The position numbers were made by a program, and so were the translations under genes. The notes beneath the pieces were generated by a model, which worked only from the letters and a program-made list of their open reading frames with translations, was not told the DNA's origin and did not search any database. A stretch of 22,179 bases of DNA. Origin: a virus. Location of the stretch: positions 1-22,179 of the IMG/VR virus record IMGVR_UViG_3300005747_000506; one strand, 5' to 3'. Shown here in pieces: positions 1-8,609 of the stretch (the stretch's first letter is position 1; each line of letters opens with the position of its first letter).

Positions 1-702
1 CCCGCCTCGGAAAGGGGCGGCTAAGGCGGGGAGGGCACCGCCTGCGAAGATGCCGAGGGCCAAGCCTTCAGCCATTCCTTCTGCGGTTTCATCTTCGAGA
101 GCCCCGTAGATGCCGCCGCCAATACCTCCGGCCAAAGCACCTTCGCCGACACGCCCCGCCGTTGTGGTGGCGCGACCGCCCGGCAAAATCTTGTTGACGG
201 GGCTCACAACTGCCCCGGCTATCTCTGCCGGATAGGCGACGTATGGCCTTTCATCCCGGCCACGCTCAAGCTGCTCTTGAGCTTGATCGCGGTACCGCTG
301 ACGGAGGTCACCAAAGCTCTGGTCATCGTCGCGCGCGAGATAATGCGCCGCGGCAGCGCCGGTGCCAACGATGTTATCGCCGGCACCAAACGTATAGCCC
401 TGCACGCCAGATCGCGCGGCGATTTCGGAATCATCACCTGGGGGCAGGCGAACATCACCACCAATACGCTTGTCTCGCTGATAGCCGCCCTCGCCTTCCA
501 TCGGAATGGACACCTGCTCTTTCCAATAGGGCCACTGCGCATCGGAGATCGTTAGGCGGGCGTTGTCGTCAGGGTCGGCCTTCGCCATAAAGTCTTTGAC
601 GTGCATGTCTGAATAGTGCTTCCGATGCATACCTAGCAGCAGGTCGCCATCGGTCATGTCACTGTATTGCGGGTATCGCTCCCGGAGAGCTTTAATATCC
701 AT
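1..702 (-). CDS. N-terminal part of a large virion/ejection-type protein (cut by window edge)
   Basis: An open frame of 234 codons runs from ATG at 702 to the first base of the window without a stop. Its ATG overlaps the TAA of the upstream gene (TAATG at 700-704), so it is translationally coupled to the late operon. The N-terminus begins MDIKALRERYPQYSDM, a soluble mixed charged region fills about the first 150 residues, and residues ~180-234 are rich in Gly and Ala with glycine-zipper-like spacing that could insert into membranes. Position after two ejection-type genes in a P22-like order suggests an internal virion or DNA-ejection protein, possibly a long one with a lytic domain further on, but no catalytic motif lies in the visible part. 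I do not recognise the family. It is certainly coding; the function is inferred from context only. Confidence 0.75.
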   Translation of the reverse strand, partial: MDIKALRERYPQYSDMTDGDLLLGMHRKHYSDMHVKDFMAKADPDDNARLTISDAQWPYWKEQVSIPMEGEGGYQRDKRIGGDVRLPPGDDSEIAARSGVQGYTFGAGDNIVGTGAAAAHYLARDDDQSFGDLRQRYRDQAQEQLERGRDERPYVAYPAEIAGAVVSPVNKILPGGRATTTAGRVGEGALAGGIGGGIYGALEDETAEGMAEGLALGIFAGGALPALAAPFRGG

Positions 703-2012
703 TAGCGGATTCCTAACGGGTCGTTGTTGCCCCCTGGAACAGCGGTAATCCCGTTGCCGGTCTCCCCGGCTCCTGGAATGCCATATTGCCCCGCGTTAGG
801 GTAAGCGCTTAGTTTTTTGAGAACGCCGCGGTATATCCCATCCAATCGCTCAAGGTTGTGCAGCAATTGATCTTCGCTTTGGGCTTGGTCAATGCTACCC
901 AGAACAGATTGCAAAAGCTGCATTTCCTGATTGTTGACCGCGCCAAGCGCGCCGCCTGTTGGGCTTTCGTCCCGCATCTGCTGCAACCGGTCAAAGCCTA
1001 TATTGGCGCGAATGCTGTCCGACACAGCCTTTGCGTTGAATGCGCCGGAGCCAGGGATTGACCGAAGAACGGAGCCGCCTAGACCAGTGACCGGGGAATA
1101 CCAAGGGGCATTCTCAATCTTCGAACGGAAACGGCCAATGTCTTCCAAGACAAGGCTTGCTTTCCGCGCCTCACCCTCACCTTTGGATTGCGCCTTCTGC
1201 GCCAAGGACTTCTCGTCTAGCGCTGCAGGCCCGCCTGGGATCGGCACGATGCTGATATTGCCATCGTCACCAATCAACGGCTGGCCATCGGCCCCCCGGC
1301 GGAAATCGTAGCCGGACGGAAGCTTAGGCAGTCCCGGCATTTCACGGGATGGCGCGTCTCCAGTATTCACGCTGACATTGCTAGCGCCGGCCTTTTTCAA
1401 CGCCAACTGGAAGTCCACAAACGAGCCATCGAAACCATTGGCTCTTGCGTACTCATACTGCTGGATGGCCGCAGGCGGTGCCGCGGGCCTCTGCTGCGAC
1501 CGTGCGAAAGCCTGCTGGCGCGCGAGCATATCTTGCTGAAAAGCCTGTTGGGCCGTCATGTCTTCCTGACGCCAACCGCGCTGCTGCTCCATAATGCCTT
1601 GCTGATACGCCCGCTGGTCTTGTAGCTGTCGCGCTTGCTTTTCCTGCTCCGCTCTCTCAAATGCCAGTTGCGCAGACAAACGCCCGGCATAAGGATTGCC
1701 CTTCAGCGCCGCCAAGCGAGCCTCTGCACTCTGCATGCCCGGCTCTATCTGCGGCGCGTTCGGCTGCTGACCGTCTCGCGTGCCAATCTGCGATGATTCC
1801 GACATGCCGCCGGAGAGCGCCGCCATAGCCTTGTCCTGGTCCGTCGCGTCCTTGTGGCGCAAATAGCCAGCCACGCCAGCGTCAACCATAGAAGCCAAGC
1901 CGCCAGGAATGGTGCCGTTGTTCTTGCGCTCGCGCTCCGCGTCTAACCGTGCGGCCAATGTCCGACGATAAGAAGGGCTGTCAGCCAGGCGCATAACTTG
2001 CTGTGGGATCAT
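702..2012 (-). CDS. Putative ejection / internal virion protein
   Basis: 436 residues. The start ATG at 2012 has AAGGA six bases upstream; the stop overlaps the next gene as TAATG. The N-terminal 60 residues are charged and helical. A Gln/Arg-rich probable coiled coil spans residues ~95-175. Next comes a segment starting AIQQYEYARANGFDGSFVDF (~182-201), a linker type I associate with phage virion proteins. The C-terminal domain (~265-410) carries SIRANIGFDRLQQMRDESPT and a following LLQSVLGSID stretch, a recurrent pattern in podoviral proteins carried in the capsid. The place after the tail genes matches the ejection-protein block of P22-like phages (gp7/gp20/gp16). No enzymatic motif is seen. 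Role in DNA delivery is inferred from gene order and composition. Confidence 0.7.
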   Translation of the reverse strand: MIPQQVMRLADSPSYRRTLAARLDAERERKNNGTIPGGLASMVDAGVAGYLRHKDATDQDKAMAALSGGMSESSQIGTRDGQQPNAPQIEPGMQSAEARLAALKGNPYAGRLSAQLAFERAEQEKQARQLQDQRAYQQGIMEQQRGWRQEDMTAQQAFQQDMLARQQAFARSQQRPAAPPAAIQQYEYARANGFDGSFVDFQLALKKAGASNVSVNTGDAPSREMPGLPKLPSGYDFRRGADGQPLIGDDGNISIVPIPGGPAALDEKSLAQKAQSKGEGEARKASLVLEDIGRFRSKIENAPWYSPVTGLGGSVLRSIPGSGAFNAKAVSDSIRANIGFDRLQQMRDESPTGGALGAVNNQEMQLLQSVLGSIDQAQSEDQLLHNLERLDGIYRGVLKKLSAYPNAGQYGIPGAGETGNGITAVPGGNNDPLGIR

Positions 2013-2021
2013 GTCGAGTCC

Positions 2022-3494
2022 TTACCCAAGAAAGCCGAAGCCGCTAGTTGCGCCAAACGCGCCAAGAGCCGAGCCGCCTAGGCTAAACAGCCCCTGCGTC
2101 AACATTTGATTGTGCTGCGCCCTTGCCTGCGCATTGGCCAAATCGCCTTGATAGCTGGCATAGGCCGCGCCCTGGTAATCCGGGGCCTGAATGTTCGCTT
2201 GCGGCGTGTTAACAAAGTTGGGCTGCTGCACTTGCGTTCCGCTGTTGATTGCGGAAATCTCGTTCAGTGGCGTTTGCCGCAATAGCATGCGCTCTTGGAT
2301 AGCCTGCTGACGTGCTGCGTTGTTCATTGCGGCTTGCTGGGCTGCAAACTGCGCTTCCGTCACGTTCTGACCGTACTGCTGCGCCTGCGCCTGGTTGTTG
2401 AAGCCCGCCGCCGTGGCCTCCGCGCCAAGGCGCTGCAACATCGCATCATTCGTAAAGCCGCGCTCTGCCATGTTCTGGCCAAACTGCTGGCCCGCGGCCT
2501 GGTTGTTAAACCCTGCGCGCGCCAACTGATTGCCATAGTCCTGCTGGATCGCCGCGTTGGCGACTCCAGTTTGTGCCATGTTCTGGCTAAAGCGCTGGCC
2601 TTGGGCCTGATTGCCAAACTGTCCCGCGGCAAGGTCCATGCCGAAAAGTCTGCTTTGCTCATTCCCGGCGTTGATAATCGCGCCTAACCGCGCGTCGTTT
2701 TCTTGGCGGTTAACCAAATCCATCGACTCACGATAGCCATCGCTGCGGCGGTCAGTGAAACCCATGTTTGCCAACCGGGTAGACTCTGCATCGCGGCGTT
2801 GGTCGAGGTACGGTTGCATCCGGTCCATAAGAGCCTGCTCAACCCGCATGCGGTCATCACCGAAATCGTCCGCGCCAACGCGCCCCTGAATACCGCCACT
2901 TGGCGCTATAGTGCCTATCGCGGACGGTGCTGCCGCGCCCGCGTATTGCGGCCCCCTGCCAGCGTCAAACGAGCCGGAGATATTCGGCGCGTAATCGTTA
3001 TCCAGATAGTTGACGCGGCCGGCATCAGCAATGCCAGCGCTACTGCCCTGGAACTCCGGCAGGCCGTCAAAATTGAGGGGCTGGCCAAGCGCATCCTTGG
3101 TCAATGACAACTGCTGGTTGGCCGTATCGAGCGTGCCTTGTTGCAGGTCCATCTGACCTTGTTGTAACCGCTCCCCGGCAGGCGTGAGACTTGTCACTGC
3201 CTCATATTTGGGGCCTAGCGTTACTTGCGTATTGAAAATTGGCGCGCTGGAGTCAGGAGCCCCGCCTTGGCCGTTTTTCAGTCGCAGTGCCGCCCGCTCA
3301 TCATACAAGGTCTGATTGAACCGGTTGTAGGTGAAATCTTCCCCGGTCGGCACATACTCCAGAGTACCATAAGGCGTGCTCTGGTTGGTCTGGTTCAGCC
3401 TATTTTGCGTGTAGGCCGTTTCATTGTTGATCGTGCCTTGAGCCGCTGCGGTGCGCACCGGATCGGGCGGGCTCGGCATGCTAGGAGCACACAT
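2022..3494 (-). CDS. Gln/Asn/Ala-rich ejection-type virion protein with internal repeats
   Basis: 490 residues. ATG at 3494 has AAGGA about seven bases upstream and lies inside the 3' end of the GNAT gene (14-bp overlap). The N-terminus MCAPSMPSPPDPVRTAAAQ followed by an NRLNQTNQSTPYG segment is of a type I associate with podoviral structural proteins. Residues 290-398 contain three Gln/Asn-rich repeats of about 36 residues. The stretch TPLNEISAINSGTQVQQPNF (~408-427) and the Gly/Ala-rich hydrophobic C-terminus (466-490) are also typical and could contact membrane. Likely packed in the virion and ejected with the DNA or attached to the tail; no enzyme motif is visible. Coding status is sure; the exact role is inferred. 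Confidence 0.75.
   Translation of the reverse strand: MCAPSMPSPPDPVRTAAAQGTINNETAYTQNRLNQTNQSTPYGTLEYVPTGEDFTYNRFNQTLYDERAALRLKNGQGGAPDSSAPIFNTQVTLGPKYEAVTSLTPAGERLQQGQMDLQQGTLDTANQQLSLTKDALGQPLNFDGLPEFQGSSAGIADAGRVNYLDNDYAPNISGSFDAGRGPQYAGAAAPSAIGTIAPSGGIQGRVGADDFGDDRMRVEQALMDRMQPYLDQRRDAESTRLANMGFTDRRSDGYRESMDLVNRQENDARLGAIINAGNEQSRLFGMDLAAGQFGNQAQGQRFSQNMAQTGVANAAIQQDYGNQLARAGFNNQAAGQQFGQNMAERGFTNDAMLQRLGAEATAAGFNNQAQAQQYGQNVTEAQFAAQQAAMNNAARQQAIQERMLLRQTPLNEISAINSGTQVQQPNFVNTPQANIQAPDYQGAAYASYQGDLANAQARAQHNQMLTQGLFSLGGSALGAFGATSGFGFLG
2301..2627 (-). repeat. Three ~36-residue protein repeats inside the ejection-type gene
   Basis: The encoded protein repeats the pattern A-G-(Q/F)-(F/N)-N-Q-A-x-(G/A)-Q-(Q/R)-(F/Y)-x-Q-N three times, beginning at residues 290, 327 and 363 with spacings of 37 and 36. 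Each unit has a weaker half-unit of about 18 residues (VANA, FTND, FAAQ). The DNA copies have diverged, so this is an old protein-level duplication rather than a recent tandem repeat. A long helix or fibrous rod is a reasonable guess. Confidence 0.7.
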
Positions 3495-3969
3495 GGGCTT
3501 TTCCTTTGAACCTGTAGACCATTTTCGTAGAGACTTCCCGGAAGCCCATTCTTTGCCAAATCTTGGCCACTCTCAGGTCAGTAACTGGCTCCACATAAGC
3601 CAGCGTCACGCCTGAGGCTTCCAAGTGCGCCAGCACAAACCGGACCATTTTCTTGCCCAGCCCGTTGCGATGCTCTGGGAGGACGTAAATTGCATCTTCT
3701 TGGGCGATAACTTCGCCGCTGTGCATGTCGTTGGTGATGTAGACGTTGCAGTATCCAACCGCCTCGCCCTCATCGGTGCGGGCGATGATGTTCAGCAGCC
3801 ACCCATCGCGCGCGGCCTGGAAGTACTGGTCAAGCCGCGGGTTGAATGGGCTGGTTGGCAGACCGTCCGCCTCAAGCCGGGCATTCATTTCCGCATAGTG
3901 CTGCCGGTAGATCGGCTCCATTTCATCATAATTCAGGTCGAAGCGCTCAAGCGCGATGCAATAGGTCAA
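3481..3969 (-). CDS. GNAT-family N-acetyltransferase
   Basis: GNAT fold enzyme, expected to move an acetyl group from acetyl-CoA to an unknown amine. The acetyl-CoA-binding motif A is clear: IYVLPEHRNGLGKK (about residues 94-107 from the TTG start), where the R-x-G-x-G-K part holds the pyrophosphate. It is preceded by a beta strand (EVIAQEDA) and followed by motif B around KIWQRMGFREVSTKMVYRFKG. I prefer TTG at 3969 because it overlaps the upstream TGA as TTGA, the same junction used by terL; this gives 162 residues. An in-frame ATG at 4011 gives 176 residues but lacks a ribosome site and overlaps the upstream gene by 46 bp. It sits between two virion genes, so it is made late; its target may be a virion protein or host envelope component, which the sequence does not show. 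Confidence 0.85.
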   Translation of the reverse strand: MTYCIALERFDLNYDEMEPIYRQHYAEMNARLEADGLPTSPFNPRLDQYFQAARDGWLLNIIARTDEGEAVGYCNVYITNDMHSGEVIAQEDAIYVLPEHRNGLGKKMVRFVLAHLEASGVTLAYVEPVTDLRVAKIWQRMGFREVSTKMVYRFKGKAHVCS

Positions 3970-5630
3970 AGCGGCCCGCCAACTCTGAACAGATATTGCA
4001 CGCCCAGCCATTCGCCGCGCTGGGTGGCTTGAGAGAAGGCTGTCGTACTCTGGATGCGAACATTGACCGCCGCAGAGCGCCCCGTTCTTCCCCCCGCCTT
4101 ACGATAGCGCAAGATTTTCTTATAAATTACACCGACAAGGGTGCCGCTGGGGCCGAACGCGCGGCCCGTGACTTCCTGCTCATCTGTCATCAATACTGTC
4201 GTCGGATCGGGCTTGTTAATCAGTGTTGCAAAAACAGTTTCGTATCGGCTGAATGTCTTTTTGTTCGTTGGGAGCCCAAAATCATTAAACGCCGTTACGC
4301 ATTCGTACTTGACGTTCTCTCCACTGTCGTCAAACCGCCGGAACTCATCGACAACCCTGACGCCCGCACCATTGGCATAATAAATCAGAGAAGATTCCTC
4401 CCCATCCCTTTGATAACTCACGAAACTGCCAGCTTTTATTCCTGGGAACTCGCACGCAGCACCCGTGACGGTGTTAAACGCAAGAGCCCAGCCGTCGCTA
4501 TACCCTGACCACTCCGCATCGTCGCTAGGTTGCGTGCGCGGGCAATTCGTATCTTGCCCCAAATTGAGGATGAGCATTCGCCTTTCCGGGTGGATGGTCA
4601 GCGATACTTGGTTGATATCGTTCGCCCGCGCTTGGCGAACAGCCTCCCGGTATCCCTCCAGAATTTTGCCCGTGTAGGGGCTCATTTGCTGCGATGCAAT
4701 AGGATTGCCGAGCACTTGCGATATCGGAATGATGCCATCGTAAGTGGCTATCAATAGATCGCTGCCAGACTGCACGGCAGAGCGTCGGTTGAGCGGCGCT
4801 CCAATCCGAAATACGCCAATCAGCGCCCAAGTGGTTGAACTAGCCGGGTCGGTGCCTTCGTAAAGGATGGCCTCGCCCTCTGACGTGACAAAAACGGCAA
4901 CATCGTTGACGCCGTCGCCACCGTCTCGCGTCCATGTCCACATGTTGACGATGTAACCGCCGCGCTGGGCAACGCCGCCAAGGTCAAAGCTGGTCGCCGT
5001 GTCCGCAATAGCCTCTGTCGCCAGATAGTAGGCTTGCAGGCTATCCTTCATGCCAAACCAAACGCGCTTTTGATGCGAAGAAAACCAGGCGATATCTGAG
5101 ATAGTGACCCCGGTTATCTCAACATCGTTGGCAATCGTTCCGTCATAGATTTTTGCGTTGTCCACACCGTTAGCCAGGAACAAATAATTCCCAGCGATGT
5201 TGGCAAATTGTGCGCCGGTCCAATAGGGGCTGCTAACGCCTGTCGCGCCAACTGTTTCTAGCCCATCAGTTTGATCGGGGCTGTAGCGGAAAAGATCGCT
5301 CTCAATCCCCACGATGACTTCACCTTCGCCATCTGTGCCGTTGTAGGCTTCCATCCCCCCCGCAACCCAATCATTGAAATAGTCGCTTTCGTTCAGGTAT
5401 GTAATTTGGAATTCTGCTGAAAATTCCTTTGAAAAACCCCACGGCACCAGCCCCTGAGAAGCGGTGCCGCCCCGGTAGCGCACCTTGCCCACGTCAGGGA
5501 AGAAGTTAATCATGCGGACGGCATCGGTTGGCGGCATGCTGTCCAAGCCCTGCTCAGTGTTCCAGCCACCAGAAGGAGCGGGCACAAAAACAGAGTGAGC
5601 GCTTTGCCGCTCTTTCCGTTTGCGCGCCAT
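3966..5630 (-). CDS. P22 gp10-like tail / packaged-DNA-stabilisation protein
   Basis: 554 residues, starting at ATG 5630 that overlaps the upstream TAA (TAATG). After a basic N-terminus comes GGWNTEQGLDSMPPTDAVRM then INFFPDVGKVRYRGGTA, a pattern I recall from podoviral tail-hub proteins of roughly this size. The rest is beta-rich with repeated short strands and many Trp, Tyr and Gly residues, consistent with the propeller-like fold known for P22 gp10. In P22, gp10 joins the tail tube below the portal and adaptor and prevents DNA leakage. Order here (coat, adaptor, spike proteins, this gene, ejection proteins) fits. Assignment to gp10 is by length, N-terminal pattern and context, not by a catalytic motif. 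Confidence 0.6.
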   Translation of the reverse strand: MARKRKERQSAHSVFVPAPSGGWNTEQGLDSMPPTDAVRMINFFPDVGKVRYRGGTASQGLVPWGFSKEFSAEFQITYLNESDYFNDWVAGGMEAYNGTDGEGEVIVGIESDLFRYSPDQTDGLETVGATGVSSPYWTGAQFANIAGNYLFLANGVDNAKIYDGTIANDVEITGVTISDIAWFSSHQKRVWFGMKDSLQAYYLATEAIADTATSFDLGGVAQRGGYIVNMWTWTRDGGDGVNDVAVFVTSEGEAILYEGTDPASSTTWALIGVFRIGAPLNRRSAVQSGSDLLIATYDGIIPISQVLGNPIASQQMSPYTGKILEGYREAVRQARANDINQVSLTIHPERRMLILNLGQDTNCPRTQPSDDAEWSGYSDGWALAFNTVTGAACEFPGIKAGSFVSYQRDGEESSLIYYANGAGVRVVDEFRRFDDSGENVKYECVTAFNDFGLPTNKKTFSRYETVFATLINKPDPTTVLMTDEQEVTGRAFGPSGTLVGVIYKKILRYRKAGGRTGRSAAVNVRIQSTTAFSQATQRGEWLGVQYLFRVGGPL

Positions 5631-6190
5631 TAAACAAGCATTCCCATGGCAAACAGGTAGCCCAGGTCAAGCGTCATATTGTTTGTGCCGGTATGGTTCG
5701 CGATGTGGATTTCCAGATAATCATTCGTATCTAGCGCCACATCTGCGCTCGTCGTGATTTGCACAACGCTTGTGCCGTCTGCGATGCATTGCGCCTCTGA
5801 ATGCGCAATCAATGCCCCGCTTGCCGCGCTGTCGTCGTAATGCCAAAGCTGGACGCCAGCCACCTGGTTGGTTCCTGCGGCAAAGCTGATTGACGCTTGG
5901 CAGGTTACCTGGAAATGCCGGGTTGGCGTGCCCGTGTACCGCAGCCGGTTGTCGGTCGGCATGTCGAGTTGAGCGGATAGGCCGGTTGCCGTTGTGGTCC
6001 CGGATGCTTTGACATAAACGCCAGCGGAAGCGATTGCCCGGATAGCCGGGGTCGAGACGTACATACCGCCATAAGGCGGGGTTACGCTCACCACAAAGTC
6101 GCGGATATCTTGCGCACTAATCCCGCCTGTCTGCCCATCCTGGAACAAGCCGGTAAGCAAGGTGCTTTGCGAGCGCTGTGTATCAACCAT
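5630..6190 (-). CDS. Small tail-fibre-like / knob virion protein
   Basis: I take ATG at 6190 as the start because GGAG lies seven bases upstream and the ATG falls just after the spike gene stop; this gives 186 residues beginning MVDTQRSQSTLLTGLFQDGQ. An upstream in-frame ATG at 6220 would overlap the spike gene without a ribosome site. The N-terminal 40 residues, ending TPPYGGMYVSTPA, resemble attachment segments of phage fibre proteins. The remainder is Thr/Ser/Asn-rich beta sequence ending NMTLDLGYLFAMGML, suggesting a compact trimeric beta-sandwich knob. Lying between the spike esterase and the gp10-like gene, it is probably a tail decoration or receptor-contact protein. No family can be named with certainty. 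Confidence 0.6.
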   Translation of the reverse strand: MVDTQRSQSTLLTGLFQDGQTGGISAQDIRDFVVSVTPPYGGMYVSTPAIRAIASAGVYVKASGTTTATGLSAQLDMPTDNRLRYTGTPTRHFQVTCQASISFAAGTNQVAGVQLWHYDDSAASGALIAHSEAQCIADGTSVVQITTSADVALDTNDYLEIHIANHTGTNNMTLDLGYLFAMGMLV

Positions 6191-6192
6191 TG

Positions 6193-8325
6193 TTAAGCTC
6201 CGTGCATCTGGCGTCGCCACTCAGCCAGGACTAGCGCCGCGTCATAGCGGCCTTGTGCGCGATGATAGGCAGCGCTCCAGTGCAATGGGTCACCACTTCC
6301 CGGCGTGCCTATGTGGATTTGCGTGCCGCCGCTTGCAACGCTGGAAGCCCAAGCGCCGTCACCGTCCACCGTGAAATCTGGATTGACGCCTGGGTCGATA
6401 TGGCCGGGGCACCCCATGATGAACCGTGGATTGGCAGCGGCGACTTCATTTTCAACCGCCCGGAACTCTGCGAAAATGCCGTAATCGCTCTCGTTGACAT
6501 AATCCAGATCAACGCTGGCTGGCGCATAAAGGATCATGTCAATGCCGAGGGCGGAAAATGCCCGCGATACGAACGCCTCCAGGTAGGTCTTGTACTGCGC
6601 CGGCGTGATGATGTTCGAGCCGCCCGCATAGTTAGACGCCCCCCGCGCCTCTTGCCCGCCGAGGCAGCCAACAGATAAAACCTTGAACGTCGAGTGCATG
6701 GCCGGGGTAGCGTCAGCGACCTCAAAGACCTTTTGCAGTTTGGCAACGTGCGCATCCCAAAGGCTCGTTCGACCAGAGCCGCCCGCGTCCGATGCGGATA
6801 GCCAGTAGTCAATGCCGCCGTTGTCTGATGCCGTCTCGCGCGCTAGGCACGCTCCAGAGGCATGGGCAGCGCCGTAGACAACGAACGCATCACTATCGGC
6901 AATGATCTGGTTGAGCATGTAGGCCTGCGGGTCAGCACGGCCAATATTGTTGTTGTGGTCCCAGCCGCTAAGGTTGGTCTCGCGCCCTTGCACACGCACC
7001 CAAAGGTTGTTGGCCAGGTCCGTTGCGAACGTGCCGCCCGTATGGTCCTGCAAACAATAGTAAATCTGGGCGCTCTCGGTGACGTAATCACCGTTGGAAT
7101 AGGCCGTACTGGTCACCCAAGCGGCGGGAACCGTATGATCTATCGGCGCTCGCAAGTGGTAGCCGAAATACTGGGTATCGTCGGCAGTAAGGTCCAGAAC
7201 GCTAAATCCGCGCGCAAGGTCCGTCGCTTCCCGGTTTGCACCCGCGGGGCTGGAGCCAGCGCCAAGGCTGTTGCCGATAGCCGCAACCGCGATGCCTGGA
7301 CGAGCCACAAAGTTGCCAGATTTGCCAGCCAGTGAACCCGCGATGCGAGCGGCCAAAGCCGGTGTTGGCGAGTCCGTGTCCCAAACCTCAAACGCGCCAT
7401 CAAACGTGCCTGTCCAACTGGTATTGGGCGTTGATGCCGTATGCCCCAGCAGGCTGACCCGGCTATCGGAAATCGTGTTGCTGAGCACGGTAGCTGTACT
7501 GTCGCGGCGGTCGTAGGCTATGGGCAAGCCCTGGTAGAAAGCCCAAACTTCGCCATCGTCCGCGGCCACCTGCAACACACTTAGTTCAGCGGATGACGTG
7601 GCCAGAACATCGGTTTCGTCCGCGTCCGACTGCCTGACAGTCGTTGACGCGTCCTTAACCAGCGGGTCAACCTGCAATGCCGCGCCGCCTGCATCCAGAT
7701 CAATACGGGCATAGTGTGCGCCGGTGGTCGCTTGCGAGCGCGCAATCGGGATCGTAAAGGCATTGCTGGCGCTGGTAATTGTGCCGCTAAAGCCCTGGGC
7801 ATAAGCGTTTCCACTGCCCAACTGGCTGGTGACGGTGGTGTTGTAAGCGACATTGTTAGCCTGGGTGAAGCTCACCACACTGCCTGCAATGGTCGCGTGA
7901 TTACTGCCGCGTAGTGACAAGTCTTGCGAGCCGACAAGATCGTTGATGGCCGTCACGTTCGGGCTGCCGGTCGTGTCGCTGGTGTCGTAAGCCGCCGATG
8001 CCGCCGCGTACCATTCGCCAATGGTCCAGGACACAGTGCTGTCTTGTGTGGTGCCGCCGCTGTCTGTCGCGCGGACGGTGACCGAGAACGAGCCCGCCGC
8101 CGTGTATGCGCCGGTAATCGCGCCCGTGGACGTGTTCAGCGCCAAGCCACCCGGCAACGAGCCGGAATTGACCGCGTAGCTGGTTGGCGTGATGGCAAAG
8201 AAATTGGCCATGTTGATAGCGAGCGGCGTTTGACCAACATTGCCCGTCTGCGCAGAGACATTGATCGCCGCGGCTAAAACGCTACCAAACTGTAAGCCGA
8301 TGCCAACGCCAATGCCGTAGCTCAT
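6193..8325 (-). CDS. Tail spike with Ig-like domain and SGNH-type esterase domain
   Basis: 710 residues. Residues ~20-103 form an Ig-like domain of the putative-Ig/He_PIG type (SGSLPGGLALNTSTGAITG then SVTVRATDSGGTTQDS). Residues ~105-335 are a beta-rich region possibly of lectin-like fold. Residues ~345-700 look like an SGNH hydrolase: block I AAIGNSLGAGSS puts the likely nucleophile at Ser353, and the C-terminal GDPLHWSAAYH puts Asp679 and His682 in the usual D-x-x-H arrangement. A module at ~402-446 with W-x-x-x-x-x-Y-x-x-G-D-x-V and CLQDHTGG resembles carbohydrate-binding modules of the 5/12 type and is inserted in the esterase. The likely job is removal of acetyl or other ester groups from host surface polysaccharide during adsorption. 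The neighbouring spike-base-like gene supports this. Substrate is unknown. Confidence 0.7.
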   Translation of the reverse strand: MSYGIGVGIGLQFGSVLAAAINVSAQTGNVGQTPLAINMANFFAITPTSYAVNSGSLPGGLALNTSTGAITGAYTAAGSFSVTVRATDSGGTTQDSTVSWTIGEWYAAASAAYDTSDTTGSPNVTAINDLVGSQDLSLRGSNHATIAGSVVSFTQANNVAYNTTVTSQLGSGNAYAQGFSGTITSASNAFTIPIARSQATTGAHYARIDLDAGGAALQVDPLVKDASTTVRQSDADETDVLATSSAELSVLQVAADDGEVWAFYQGLPIAYDRRDSTATVLSNTISDSRVSLLGHTASTPNTSWTGTFDGAFEVWDTDSPTPALAARIAGSLAGKSGNFVARPGIAVAAIGNSLGAGSSPAGANREATDLARGFSVLDLTADDTQYFGYHLRAPIDHTVPAAWVTSTAYSNGDYVTESAQIYYCLQDHTGGTFATDLANNLWVRVQGRETNLSGWDHNNNIGRADPQAYMLNQIIADSDAFVVYGAAHASGACLARETASDNGGIDYWLSASDAGGSGRTSLWDAHVAKLQKVFEVADATPAMHSTFKVLSVGCLGGQEARGASNYAGGSNIITPAQYKTYLEAFVSRAFSALGIDMILYAPASVDLDYVNESDYGIFAEFRAVENEVAAANPRFIMGCPGHIDPGVNPDFTVDGDGAWASSVASGGTQIHIGTPGSGDPLHWSAAYHRAQGRYDAALVLAEWRRQMHGA

Positions 8326-8327
8326 GC

Positions 8328-8597
8328 TTAAAATTCCAGCAGGTCAACGGTGGCGGTTGTGCTGGTGGCCCAAAGCCGCTTGGCTTGGCACACAAACCGG
8401 CCCGCCGGCACGCTGGGATAGGTGATCGAAGTCCCGTCAGCCATATCCAGTAGCGTCACCTGGACATTGCCTGCCGCTGAAAGCCACATGGAGCGAACGC
8501 CCGCGGGCAGGTCCACCGAGTCGCTCTCTGTCGCTGCAATAGCCATCGTTGGCCCCATCGTGATGTCACGGGGGTATCGAGCCGCGCTATTCGCCAT
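8328..8597 (-). CDS. Spike-base-like small virion protein
   Basis: 89 residues, ATG at 8597 with AAGGA nine bases upstream. The body DSVDLPAGVRSMWLSAAGNV followed by ITYPSVPAGRFVCQAKRLWA and a Thr-rich end resembles short beta-barrel proteins annotated as 'spike base protein' in alphaproteobacterial phages and in the Rhodobacter gene transfer agent. The match is a pattern memory, not a computed alignment. It lies two bases upstream of the esterase spike gene, fitting a role in anchoring that spike to the tail. Confidence 0.55.
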   Translation of the reverse strand: MANSAARYPRDITMGPTMAIAATESDSVDLPAGVRSMWLSAAGNVQVTLLDMADGTSITYPSVPAGRFVCQAKRLWATSTTATVDLLEF

Positions 8598-8609
8598 TGT
8601 CTTGGTTCC

